64,000 bases of DNA from CAVXJN01 sp963773585 (GTDB lineage: Bacteria; Pseudomonadota; Gammaproteobacteria; JASBUN01), in assembly GCA_963773585.1 (NCBI GenBank), contig CAVZBR010000006.1:372001-436000 (forward strand). The letters run 5' to 3'. Every line of letters begins with the position of its first letter. Within the stretch, counting starts at the first letter, position 1. Positions 44,389 through 52,128 of this stretch are shown here, in pieces. A program made the translations under genes and the position numbers. A model generated the notes under the pieces. It saw only the letters and a program-made list of their open reading frames with translations. It made no database searches and was not told the DNA's origin.

Positions 44389-45597
44389 TCAGATCTTGAA
44401 GCCGGCCAGCATTCCTTCCAAACGACGCGACAGTTCGTTCAACTGTTCACTCGCGGACGCGGTTTGCTGTGCGCCCGCCGCGGTCTGTTCACTACTCTGA
44501 CTGATGGAAACGATGTTGCTGTTGATCTCTTCGGCGACAGCGCCCTGCTGTTCCACGGCGCTCGCAATGTGCGCGTTGCGGCTGTTGATGCTCTGCACGG
44601 TCCCGGAGATTTCCGCCAGAGACTCAGCCGCTTTTTCGACCTGATCGACACCACCCTGGGCCCTGGCGCGGGTCTCTTCCATCGCCTTGACCGCCACACC
44701 CGCCTTGGACTGCAGTCCCTCGATCATCTTGTGGATCTCTTCGGTCGATTGCTGGGTGCGACTCGCCAGCGTACGTACTTCGTCTGCCACCACGGCGAAG
44801 CCGCGGCCTTGCTCGCCGGCGCGGGCCGCTTCGATAGCGGCGTTGAGTGCCAACAGGTTGGTCTGCTCGGCAATGCCACGGATCACGTCCAGCACCACGC
44901 CGATATTGTCAGTGTCGGCGCGCAACTCTTCCAAGCCCCGCGCCACTTCCTCGACTTTCCCCACCAGCGCATCGATTCCGCCCAGCGCTTCGGTGGCGAT
45001 CAGCGCGCCGTTGCGCGCTTCCCGTTCGGCTTCTTCCGTGGCGCTCGCCGCCTCTTCGGCGTTGCGCGCGGCCTCCCGAACTGTCGCGGTCATTTCGTTC
45101 ATCGCCGCTGCCACCTGCTCGATTTCGCTCTGCTGAGTACGCATACAGCGATCGGTTTCGTCGGTAATGGCCGACATGCGGGCGGACGACTCCGACAATT
45201 GCTTCGACGAGTCCGAAATTTCGGCGATCGTTTTGCGCAGGTTCTCCGCCATGCGATTGATGCTATCGATGATGATGCCGATCATGTCATGGCTCACCAG
45301 CGTGCATTTATGTGAAACGTCCTTGTTGCCGATCGCATCGGCCACATCTGCCAGACGGCGCAGCTTGCGCAGCAGCACAAAGTTCAGCAGATAGAAGTTG
45401 CTCACGCCCATCAGCACCCCCGCCACCAGGCAGCTACCGATGAACCAGCCCTCCATGCCGTCGTGAAAGTCGACGAATTGATCGGCGAAGACCGGGAACA
45501 GCGCACCCACCACCACCCCGAAGGCCACAAACGTCAGCAACAGATTCTTGAGAATACTGGGCTTGCCCAGCGACCGGAATTGATCACGCATGTCCAT
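44389..45597 (-). CDS. Methyl-accepting chemotaxis protein, short sensor
   Basis: A 402-residue chemoreceptor. Two TM helices near residues 20-45 and 55-78 enclose only a 12-residue periplasmic loop (FADQFVDFHDGMEGW), so it likely senses membrane, redox or cytoplasmic cues. HAMP-like NKDVSHKCTLVSHDMIG and the signalling tip GIAEQTNLLALNAAIEAARAGEQGRGFAVVADEVRTLASRT are present. ATG at 45597 follows AAGGACG. A full sigma-28 promoter lies at 45710-45736, so it belongs to the flagellar/chemotaxis regulon. Confidence 0.92.
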   Translation of the reverse strand: MDMRDQFRSLGKPSILKNLLLTFVAFGVVVGALFPVFADQFVDFHDGMEGWFIGSCLVAGVLMGVSNFYLLNFVLLRKLRRLADVADAIGNKDVSHKCTLVSHDMIGIIIDSINRMAENLRKTIAEISDSSKQLSESSARMSAITDETDRCMRTQQSEIEQVAAAMNEMTATVREAARNAEEAASATEEAEREARNGALIATEALGGIDALVGKVEEVARGLEELRADTDNIGVVLDVIRGIAEQTNLLALNAAIEAARAGEQGRGFAVVADEVRTLASRTQQSTEEIHKMIEGLQSKAGVAVKAMEETRARAQGGVDQVEKAAESLAEISGTVQSINSRNAHIASAVEQQGAVAEEINSNIVSISQSSEQTAAGAQQTASASEQLNELSRRLEGMLAGFKI

Positions 45598-45709
45598 CGT
45601 CCTTATTTCCCCCAATTCCCATTTACGCTCAGCCCCCGAGCAAAAGTCCGAGTCACGGAACCCCTTCCTGGCCGGCGAGCAACCAGCGGATCCCCGATAT
45701 TTGTCTCGG

Positions 45710-45736
45710 GTATCGGCCTAGCGCAAATAAGCTTTA
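45710..45736 (-). promoter_or_regulatory. Sigma-28 (FliA) promoter of the short chemoreceptor gene
   Basis: On the minus strand TAAA (45736-45733), a 15-bp spacer and GCCGATAC (45717-45710). This matches the FliA consensus TAAA-N15-GCCGATAA at all but the last base, and lies 113 bp before the ATG. Confidence 0.75.
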
Positions 45737-45879
45737 ATGCCACCGCTTGCTTCGCGGACACGATAAAGCCCGCGGGAGCGCCCACCCCTAAAGTCCGTGA
45801 AAGGTCAACCGCTAGCATATGTGCGCGCCCAATAAGGGCCTTTTTACCCACTACTCGTGTTGATTCACAGGAGGACGAA

Positions 45880-46737
45880 ATGTCCCTGAAGCCCCGCGTT
45901 GCCGCCGCTGTTGCCGCCGGCGTCATGTTTCTAGGCTCTCTGCCGGCCATGGCCGACCTCAAACTGGGCGTGTTTCCGCGCCGCCCGGTGGCAGCGACCC
46001 ACCAGTCATTCAAACCTCTGGCAGAAGAATTGAGTAAGCAGCTCGGCGAAAAAGTCGAGCTGGTGGTTGCGAAAGACTTCAAGGACTTTTGGAAAGGGGT
46101 CAGCGCCGGCAAATACGACCTGGTGCACTACAACCAGTATCACTATATCAAGAGCCATAAAGAGAACGGCTACAAGGTCATCGTCGCCAATGAAGAACAG
46201 GGCAAGCGCACCATCGCTGGGGCATTGTCCGTGCGCGCCGACAGCGGCATCAACGCGATCGGGGATCTGAAGGGTAAAACGATCCTGTTCGGCGGCGGCC
46301 CGAAGGCGATGGGCAGCTATATCGCACCGACGGCCATTCTCAAAAAGGCAGGGCTCGAAGCCGGCAAGGATTACAAGGTGGAATTCGCCAAGAATCCCCC
46401 GAGCGCCGTGATCGGCGTGTTCAATAAAGCCGCCGACGCCGCCGGCTCCGGCAACATCATCCTGAAGACCAAAGGCGTCGCCAGCAAAATCGACGTCACA
46501 CAAATGAAGCTGCTGGCCGAGAGTGAGCCGTTCACCCATCTGTGCTGGGCCGTCAAAGGCGACATGCCGGAAGACAAGGCCGCCAAGATTCAGTCCATCA
46601 TGACGTCACTGAAAGGAGCCCCGGGCGGTGCTGAGGTCCTGAAGGCGGCCAAGGTCACCGATTTCTACAAGGTCACAGACGGCGATTTTGCCAAAGTTCG
46701 TGAAATTACCAAGTTCGCCATCGGCGAAGATTATTGA
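45880..46737 (+). CDS. PhnD/SsuA-type periplasmic substrate-binding protein
   Basis: A 285-residue binding protein. Signal peptide MSLKPRVAAAVAAGVMFLGS (cleavage near LPAMA-DL), then the two lobes of a type-II periplasmic binding fold: FPRRPVAATHQSFKPLAEELSKQLGEKVELV, KDFWKGVSAGKYDLVHYNQYHYIKSHKENGYKVIV and LKGKTILFGGGPKAMGSYIAPTAILKKAGL. Related proteins bind phosphonate, phosphite or other small anions. Start ATG 45880 has a perfect CAGGAGG. No ABC permease or ATPase is beside it; instead a chemoreceptor gene follows 74 bp later, which suggests sensing rather than uptake. Confidence 0.88.
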   Translation: MSLKPRVAAAVAAGVMFLGSLPAMADLKLGVFPRRPVAATHQSFKPLAEELSKQLGEKVELVVAKDFKDFWKGVSAGKYDLVHYNQYHYIKSHKENGYKVIVANEEQGKRTIAGALSVRADSGINAIGDLKGKTILFGGGPKAMGSYIAPTAILKKAGLEAGKDYKVEFAKNPPSAVIGVFNKAADAAGSGNIILKTKGVASKIDVTQMKLLAESEPFTHLCWAVKGDMPEDKAAKIQSIMTSLKGAPGGAEVLKAAKVTDFYKVTDGDFAKVREITKFAIGEDY

Positions 46738-46811
46738 CCACTGGGACAGCGAGCTGCGAAGCGCACAGGCCAAGGACCGGCCACCACCATTCGGGGAGAG
46801 GGTTCACAATC

Positions 46812-48440
46812 ATGTTCAGTTCAATGCGTAGTCTGAGTTTGTCGGCTAAATTCATTCCGCCGGTGGTCGCAGGGGCCCTCGTTGCCATGACCATCGGCGC
46901 GATGTTCGTCGTCAATGAAACCAAGCGCGCCAGTAGCGAGCAAACCGGCATTTCCCGCCAAGCGCTGACTGCGGAGCAACAGAGCGCCCGCGAAGCGGCC
47001 ACCAGCGCCCTGGCATCAAAAGCTGACATTATCGGCAGTTTCATGGCCAAGACCGCGGCCGATTTTATTTTGTCCTATGATTTCGCCTCCCTGACGTCGT
47101 TTCAGGCGCAGGCCGCCAAGGACAAAGATGTAGCCTATTCGGCGTATTTGAAACCTGACGGCAGCCCGTTCACGCCCTACAAAAAACCGGAAGGCGTGGA
47201 AATCCTGGAGAAACGCTATCCGATCGTATCGGACGGCGACACGTTGGGTTATGTGTTGATCGGGATGTCCACCGAATCGGTCGCGTCCGGCATCAAGACG
47301 AGCAACGATCGGATCGCAGCCGCGGTTAAGAAAGTCGATGCCGCAGGCGAGAACTCGCTGGATCGTTTTTACGTCATCATGGTTGTCGACATGCTGGCGA
47401 TCGCCGCGATTCTTTCCGCGATTCTGATGTATCTGTTCCGTTCGCAAGTGGTACGTCCCACGCGCGAGACCACCAAGCTGATCGAAACACTGGCCGCCGG
47501 TCACGGCGACCTTACCGTGAAGCTGCCGGTCACCAGTCAGGACGAAATCGGCAAGCTCCGTACCGCGGTCAATGCATTCGTGGAATCGTTGCGTAACATG
47601 ATCGATACCGTCGCCACCGAGGTACGTCAGCTCGGTGCCGAATCCGGCGAACTCACCCGTTTTTCCGCCGAGCTGTCAGGGCAGTCAGAACAACAGCGCT
47701 CCCAGACCACGCAGGTGGCGACCGCCATGAATGAAATGACGGCGACTGTGCAGGAAGTAGCACGCAATGTTTCCGAAGCGGCACAAGCTGCAGAAAAGGG
47801 TCAGGCCGAGGCGGAGACGGGTCAGAAAGTCGTGTCCGCCACGGTGTCCAGCATCCGGAAACTTTCCGACGAAGTGGAATCGGCTGCTGCCGTCATTGCG
47901 CGGCTCGAGGAGAGCAGCGAGAAAATCGGCAGCGTCTTGGACGTAATCAATGGCATTGCGGAGCAGACCAACTTGCTGGCCCTGAATGCCGCCATCGAGG
48001 CCGCCCGGGCCGGCGAACAGGGCCGCGGCTTTGCGGTTGTCGCAGACGAGGTACGCACCCTCGCCTCCCGGACCCACGAGTCGACCCTGGAAATCAGGGA
48101 GATGATCGAAACGGTTCAGAGCGGCACCAACGACGCGGTCACGGCCATGGACCGCGGCCAGTCCGCGGCGCGCGACAGCGTTTCCCAGGTCGAGCAAGCC
48201 GGAACTTCCCTTCAATCGATCCTGCAAATGGTCTCGACGATCACCAACATGACCACCCAGATCGCCAGCGCCGCCGAAGAACAGAGTCTGACGGCGGAGG
48301 AGATCAATCGCAACGTGGAATCGATCCATCAAATCAGCGAACAGAGCGCCACCGGCGCGGAACAGACCGCCCGTTCGAGCTCGGAACTCTCGGAACTCGC
48401 CAATCGGCTCGAAGGATTGGTCGGTCAGTTCCGTATCTAG
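46812..48440 (+). CDS. Methyl-accepting chemotaxis protein paired with a binding protein
   Basis: A 542-residue chemoreceptor. TM1 near residues 14-34, a 165-residue periplasmic domain with a single-Cache look (KDKDVAYSAYLKPDGSPFTPYKKPEG...SDGDTLGYVLIGMSTESV), TM2 near 200-222, a HAMP (VVRPTRETTKLIETLAAGHGDLTVK) and the signalling tip GIAEQTNLLALNAAIEAARAGEQGRGFAVVADEVRTLASRT. It ends GLVGQFRI with no CheR pentapeptide. GAGAGGG lies 10 bases before the ATG. Because it follows the PhnD-like gene, its ligand may arrive bound to that protein. A hairpin terminator follows at 48464. Confidence 0.93.
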   Translation: MFSSMRSLSLSAKFIPPVVAGALVAMTIGAMFVVNETKRASSEQTGISRQALTAEQQSAREAATSALASKADIIGSFMAKTAADFILSYDFASLTSFQAQAAKDKDVAYSAYLKPDGSPFTPYKKPEGVEILEKRYPIVSDGDTLGYVLIGMSTESVASGIKTSNDRIAAAVKKVDAAGENSLDRFYVIMVVDMLAIAAILSAILMYLFRSQVVRPTRETTKLIETLAAGHGDLTVKLPVTSQDEIGKLRTAVNAFVESLRNMIDTVATEVRQLGAESGELTRFSAELSGQSEQQRSQTTQVATAMNEMTATVQEVARNVSEAAQAAEKGQAEAETGQKVVSATVSSIRKLSDEVESAAAVIARLEESSEKIGSVLDVINGIAEQTNLLALNAAIEAARAGEQGRGFAVVADEVRTLASRTHESTLEIREMIETVQSGTNDAVTAMDRGQSAARDSVSQVEQAGTSLQSILQMVSTITNMTTQIASAAEEQSLTAEEINRNVESIHQISEQSATGAEQTARSSSELSELANRLEGLVGQFRI

Positions 48441-48463
48441 TGGCCTCTATTGATCGCCGGTGC

Positions 48464-48489
48464 AAAAGCCCCGCATTTGCGGGGCTTTT
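48464..48489 (+). terminator. Rho-independent terminator after the chemoreceptor
   Basis: AAAAGCCCCGC / ATTT / GCGGGGCTTTT, an 11-bp stem flanked by A and T runs, so it can work in both directions and also serve the minus-strand gene that ends at 48502. Confidence 0.9.
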
Positions 48490-48501
48490 CATTTTGCGGA
48501 C

Positions 48502-49425
48502 TCAAAATTCACTGGATTGCTGGTTACCCGCCACGGCGCGTAACGCATCGTGAATCGAATCCGGCGCACATTTGATGTCCCAGAAGCTGCCCTTGCCCAA
48601 CATGGTCAAATCCGGAAAGCTTTGGGCGATCCTGAACTTGGCGTGCAAGGCCATTACCTCTCCTTTGGAAATCAGTATCTCGTAGGGAAGGTGAGGCGTC
48701 GATTTCAATTTGGCGTCGGCATTGATCGTGTCCATGACGGACTTGTCCCCGCCGCAGCCCTTCGTCATTCCGACACCGATCAATGTCTGGTCGGATTTCG
48801 GCAGATCCACGCGGTAGACCTCAGACGTGCCATCGACGCCTTTGGCGAGATTGGCTTCCACTTCCTTCACTGCCGCCCGCTGATTTGGAAACGAACCTAG
48901 TTTCCATGGCTCATCGAAATACGGCATGAACATCTTGTAGTGATAGTTGCGCAACTCGTCCGCGCTTCTGCCTTGAGCCCCGAATGTCTCTTCGTTCCCC
49001 AGCGCTTCCTGCAGCTTTTGGGCCACATCGCTCAAGTCACCTTGCATGCGGTATACATTGGCCATGTATCGGGGATTGGTGTATGCCACCTGAACTTCGT
49101 TTCCCACCACCGTCGCCGTGACCCGTTGCACGGCGCCTAAACCGCCCATATCCGTACGCGCCGCAGCCTGCTTGAGTTCCGGACTCGTTACCGCGATCAC
49201 GTAGGCCTTCTCGTAGGGCGCATATTCACCAACCGTCTCGAAGCCATGACTTTTCAACGTATCCTTGGTATTACTCACCACCGTTGCCAGATCGCCCGAC
49301 TTGCGCGCAGCCAAGACGTAAGGACGCAGCATTTCATCGGCACGCACGTTGCCTGCGGCAACGAGTGCCGACGTCAGCATACATGTCACCAGCAATGCGG
49401 CGAACGTGTTCAATAGTCGATTCAT
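48502..49425 (-). CDS. Secreted protein of unknown function, paralogue 1
   Basis: A 307-residue protein with a signal peptide (MNRLLNTFAALLVTCMLTS, cleavage near AGNVRADE). The mature part begins LRPYVLAARKSGDLATVVSNTKDTLKSHGFETVGEYAPYE, distantly DUF302-like, then AYTNPRYMANVYRMQGDLS, KSTPHLPYEILIS and two conserved cysteines (KGCGGDK, IKCAPDS). It is a tandem paralogue of the next gene, sharing all of these blocks. ATG at 49425 has GGGAG before it. Family unknown; no catalytic motif seen. Confidence 0.8.
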   Translation of the reverse strand: MNRLLNTFAALLVTCMLTSALVAAGNVRADEMLRPYVLAARKSGDLATVVSNTKDTLKSHGFETVGEYAPYEKAYVIAVTSPELKQAAARTDMGGLGAVQRVTATVVGNEVQVAYTNPRYMANVYRMQGDLSDVAQKLQEALGNEETFGAQGRSADELRNYHYKMFMPYFDEPWKLGSFPNQRAAVKEVEANLAKGVDGTSEVYRVDLPKSDQTLIGVGMTKGCGGDKSVMDTINADAKLKSTPHLPYEILISKGEVMALHAKFRIAQSFPDLTMLGKGSFWDIKCAPDSIHDALRAVAGNQQSSEF

Positions 49426-49502
49426 GACATCTCCCTCATGGGGTCGTTTTTGGTAGCACTTCTGAAATTCAGACTAATCAATGTAAACAACGCGACGCTG
49501 CC

Positions 49503-50423
49503 CTATTCTGCACCGGCCGGCTTACCGTTGACCATGTTCTGTAACGCCGTACGCACAGCTCCTGGAGCACACATGATCGAAAAGAAGCTATTGTTCCCGA
49601 CCATGCTCAAGTCGGGGAAGCTGATGGCGATCCGGAAATCGGCGGGCAACGCGAGCACCTTGTTGCCGGAAACGAGTACTTCATACGGCAGATGGGGCGT
49701 TGATTTGTTTTTGCCGAAATCGATTTTGTCCATGATAAAGGCATCGCCACTGCAACCGTCCGTAAGATGCACCCCGAATAGCGATTCGGGCTTACCGGAC
49801 AGATCGACTCGGTAGACCTTTGCAACGCCTCCATCCTGCTTGCGCAATCCGTTTTCCACCACTTTCAAGGCTTCTTCGTGACTACCGAAGCTACCCAGTT
49901 CATCGACGTCATCAAAGTAAGGGCGCATGAACATGTAGTGATACTTGCGCAATTTCTCCTTGCTCAAGCCTTCTGCTCCAAACGGTGTTCCGCTGCCGAG
50001 CGCTTTTTCCAAATGATCGGCGACATTGGATAGGTCACCTTGCATGCGATAGGCATTGGCCATGTAGCGCGGGTTGGTATAGGCAAGTTGAACGTTGTCC
50101 CCCACCTTTGTGACCGCAACTCTCTGCACAGCCCCGAACCCACCGTGATCGGTTTTCGACGCGGCAGCTTTCAAAGCGGGCGAGGTCACGGCAAGAATCG
50201 TCGCACCGTCGTACGGCGAGTACTCGCCGGCGATCTCGAATCCCGCCTCAGTGAGTTTGTCGCGGGTGTCCGTTAACACCTTTGCCGGATCGCCCGCTGC
50301 GTCGGATACCAAGATGTAAGGCTTGAGGTCGCCCTCGGCATTGGCATAGCCCGAGGCGGCGAATAACGCCACGACGATCAACAGAAAAACACGTAAGGCC
50401 GCAAGAACAGGTGGAACACGCAT
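49503..50423 (-). CDS. Secreted protein of unknown function, paralogue 2
   Basis: A 306-residue protein with a signal peptide (MRVPPVLAALRVFLLIVVAL, cleavage near ANA-EG). It shares with its neighbour the blocks LKPYILVSDAAGDPAKVLTDTRDKLTEAGFEIAGEYSPYDGATILAVTSPALKAAAS, AYTNPRYMANAYRMQGDLS, STPHLPYEVLVS and two cysteines (DGCSGDA, IMCAPGA). The pair is transcribed together (77-bp gap). ATG at 50423 is preferred because GGAG sits at the right distance; another lies at 50438. It is downstream of a FadL porin but separated by a terminator. Confidence 0.8.
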   Translation of the reverse strand: MRVPPVLAALRVFLLIVVALFAASGYANAEGDLKPYILVSDAAGDPAKVLTDTRDKLTEAGFEIAGEYSPYDGATILAVTSPALKAAASKTDHGGFGAVQRVAVTKVGDNVQLAYTNPRYMANAYRMQGDLSNVADHLEKALGSGTPFGAEGLSKEKLRKYHYMFMRPYFDDVDELGSFGSHEEALKVVENGLRKQDGGVAKVYRVDLSGKPESLFGVHLTDGCSGDAFIMDKIDFGKNKSTPHLPYEVLVSGNKVLALPADFRIAISFPDLSMVGNNSFFSIMCAPGAVRTALQNMVNGKPAGAE

Positions 50424-50482
50424 GGGAAGTCTCCTCATCGCTATAAGACGACGCGCGGCGTTGCACCGCTGCGTCGATGCGC

Positions 50483-50515
50483 AAAAAAAAGGGCCATGCG
50501 AACATGGCCCTTTTT
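50483..50515 (-). terminator. Rho-independent terminator after FadL-type porin 1
   Basis: Stem GGGCCATG / CGAA / CATGGCCC at 50491-50510 with an A run before it and T run after it; on the minus strand the run of T after the stem is eight long. Confidence 0.9.
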
Positions 50516-50553
50516 GGCATTACCTTATGAATCGAAACGCACGCTGGGACCGA

Positions 50554-51825
50554 TCAGAACTTCCAAGCCCAGCTCGCCTCGATTTCGTATTGCTTCATTT
50601 CCAGTTCGATGTTCTGACCCGGACTCAGCGGATTCGGTCCGGAGACCTTCTTGGTGGGCGCATACATGAACGCCATGCTGAGTTCGTTGTTCTTGCTCAT
50701 TTCCTTGGTAAAACCGAACGTAACGTGATTTTCCATCACGGCCGGGGCCAGGATATTGAACAAAACTTCGCTGTCCGGAATCGGCTGATTACCGTGGCTC
50801 ACGCCTACGCGCCAGGTCCAGTCACTACCGGTTTTCCATTGATAACCGAGCTTGTAGATGGTCATGTCCTCCCACCCAAAACCGGCGCCGTTGTCGTTGC
50901 CCAATTGTGCCGTTTGCAGATTCGGAAGCAAGGGATTTGCAATAGAACGGACATTGCTGTACCAGATCCGCTGGATGTCGAAGGTCAATGCCGAATCCTG
51001 GGTGGCATGCCATGCCAGGCCAATAGTGGCGCTGGCAGGTATATCGAAATCGCCTTGCTCAGCGAACAAACCCTGGTATTTGTCGAATTCGCTCATTTTG
51101 ATTTTAGAGGTGTAAGCAGCACCCAGCGTCAATCCGGGTGCCACATCACCCTGGATTCCAAGCCGCAAACCTGCACCGTAGGACGTGTCATGGCCGTTAT
51201 CCGTCAAGTTGCTGGAGTCACTCGAGTAAGGTCCAAACGCACTTAAGCCGCGTGCCTGGAACGTTTGGCCTGCCAACACCAGACCAACGCCCCATGAGGC
51301 GCTGTTGTTGAACTTGCGCGAATAGGTCGGCGTGATGAACAACTGCATCAGGTCCACACCCGCCCGGCCGCCGTAATAGCTGCCCATACCGCCGTTGGCG
51401 CTGGCGGGGTAATCGGTATTCATACCGCCGTTGCCATACATCGCTACACCGAAGGAACTGTCGGCATTCAACATCCAGTTGGCTGCGAAATGCGGAATCA
51501 AGAAATAATTTTTGTCACTTTTGACGGTTCCAGGCGCCAGACCAAATGCTGGCGGCGGTGAAGGATTGCCGCTTACCGTGTATTGCCGCCGCGGGCTAAA
51601 TACTGCCGCGCCCAGATCGAACCGCTTTCCAACCCAGACCATCCCAGCGGGATTGGTGGCTGCCGCCATCGCATCCTGGGGTAGTGCCACACCTGCGCCG
51701 GCCATGCCTTTGTCTTTCGTGCCGTAACCGTGTGCGAAATAACCGTTTGTAGCGTTTGCCGCCGTCGGCGCCACGACCACGGCGACCGCTATCGCAAGCA
51801 GAGAGTGCTTGAACGTCGATCTCAT
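50554..51825 (-). CDS. FadL-type outer membrane transport protein 1
   Basis: A 423-residue outer-membrane beta-barrel of the FadL/TodX family, which admits hydrophobic compounds. Signal MRSTFKHSLLAIAVAVVVAP (cleavage near ANA-TN), the N-terminal plug TNGYFAHGYGTKDKGMAGAGVALPQDAMAAATNPAGMVWVG with the NPAG motif, then barrel strands to a C-terminal Phe (ASWAWKF). GGAGG precedes the ATG at 51825. It is divergent from a second FadL gene at 52129. Confidence 0.9.
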   Translation of the reverse strand: MRSTFKHSLLAIAVAVVVAPTAANATNGYFAHGYGTKDKGMAGAGVALPQDAMAAATNPAGMVWVGKRFDLGAAVFSPRRQYTVSGNPSPPPAFGLAPGTVKSDKNYFLIPHFAANWMLNADSSFGVAMYGNGGMNTDYPASANGGMGSYYGGRAGVDLMQLFITPTYSRKFNNSASWGVGLVLAGQTFQARGLSAFGPYSSDSSNLTDNGHDTSYGAGLRLGIQGDVAPGLTLGAAYTSKIKMSEFDKYQGLFAEQGDFDIPASATIGLAWHATQDSALTFDIQRIWYSNVRSIANPLLPNLQTAQLGNDNGAGFGWEDMTIYKLGYQWKTGSDWTWRVGVSHGNQPIPDSEVLFNILAPAVMENHVTFGFTKEMSKNNELSMAFMYAPTKKVSGPNPLSPGQNIELEMKQYEIEASWAWKF

Positions 51826-51924
51826 AGCTTGAATCCTCCAGTCCGGCAGCCGCGAGGCAAGGTTGCAGACTGCCACAATAATTGTTGTTGGAATGCCACA
51901 CCCCTGAGTGGGATAAAACTATCG

Positions 51925-51941
51925 TTGCAGGCATCCTGCAA
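51925..51941. promoter_or_regulatory. TTGCAGG-N3-CCTGCAA inverted repeat between the fadL genes
   Basis: Perfect 7-3-7 palindrome about 100 bp from the first FadL start. It lies in the 303-bp gap between the divergent genes, beside an AT-rich stretch (51940-51985). A TetR-type operator (as FadR of Proteobacteria) is possible. Confidence 0.35.
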
Positions 51942-52021
51942 TATGTCAATACGTTTATATGGTTTATTGCTAATACGATTTGCATGTGCAAAAGCGGCAG
52001 CGTGCGAACGCAAAAAATCCA

Positions 52022-52044
52022 ATATCGGCCGACGGTGCCGATAT
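52022..52044. promoter_or_regulatory. ATATCGGC-N7-GCCGATAT inverted repeat between the fadL genes
   Basis: Exact 8-bp arms with a 7-base spacer, about 85 bp before the second FadL start. Together with the palindrome at 51925 it makes the 303-bp gap look like a shared control region; apart from these, nothing else is seen in the gap. Confidence 0.35.
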
Positions 52045-52128
52045 AGGCCTTGCCTGGCAGCGTATTGCTTTGCAATCGGCGGCAGCCACTTTAAAGTAGC
52101 TTGCGCACAACAATGGGGGTTAAGCGGA

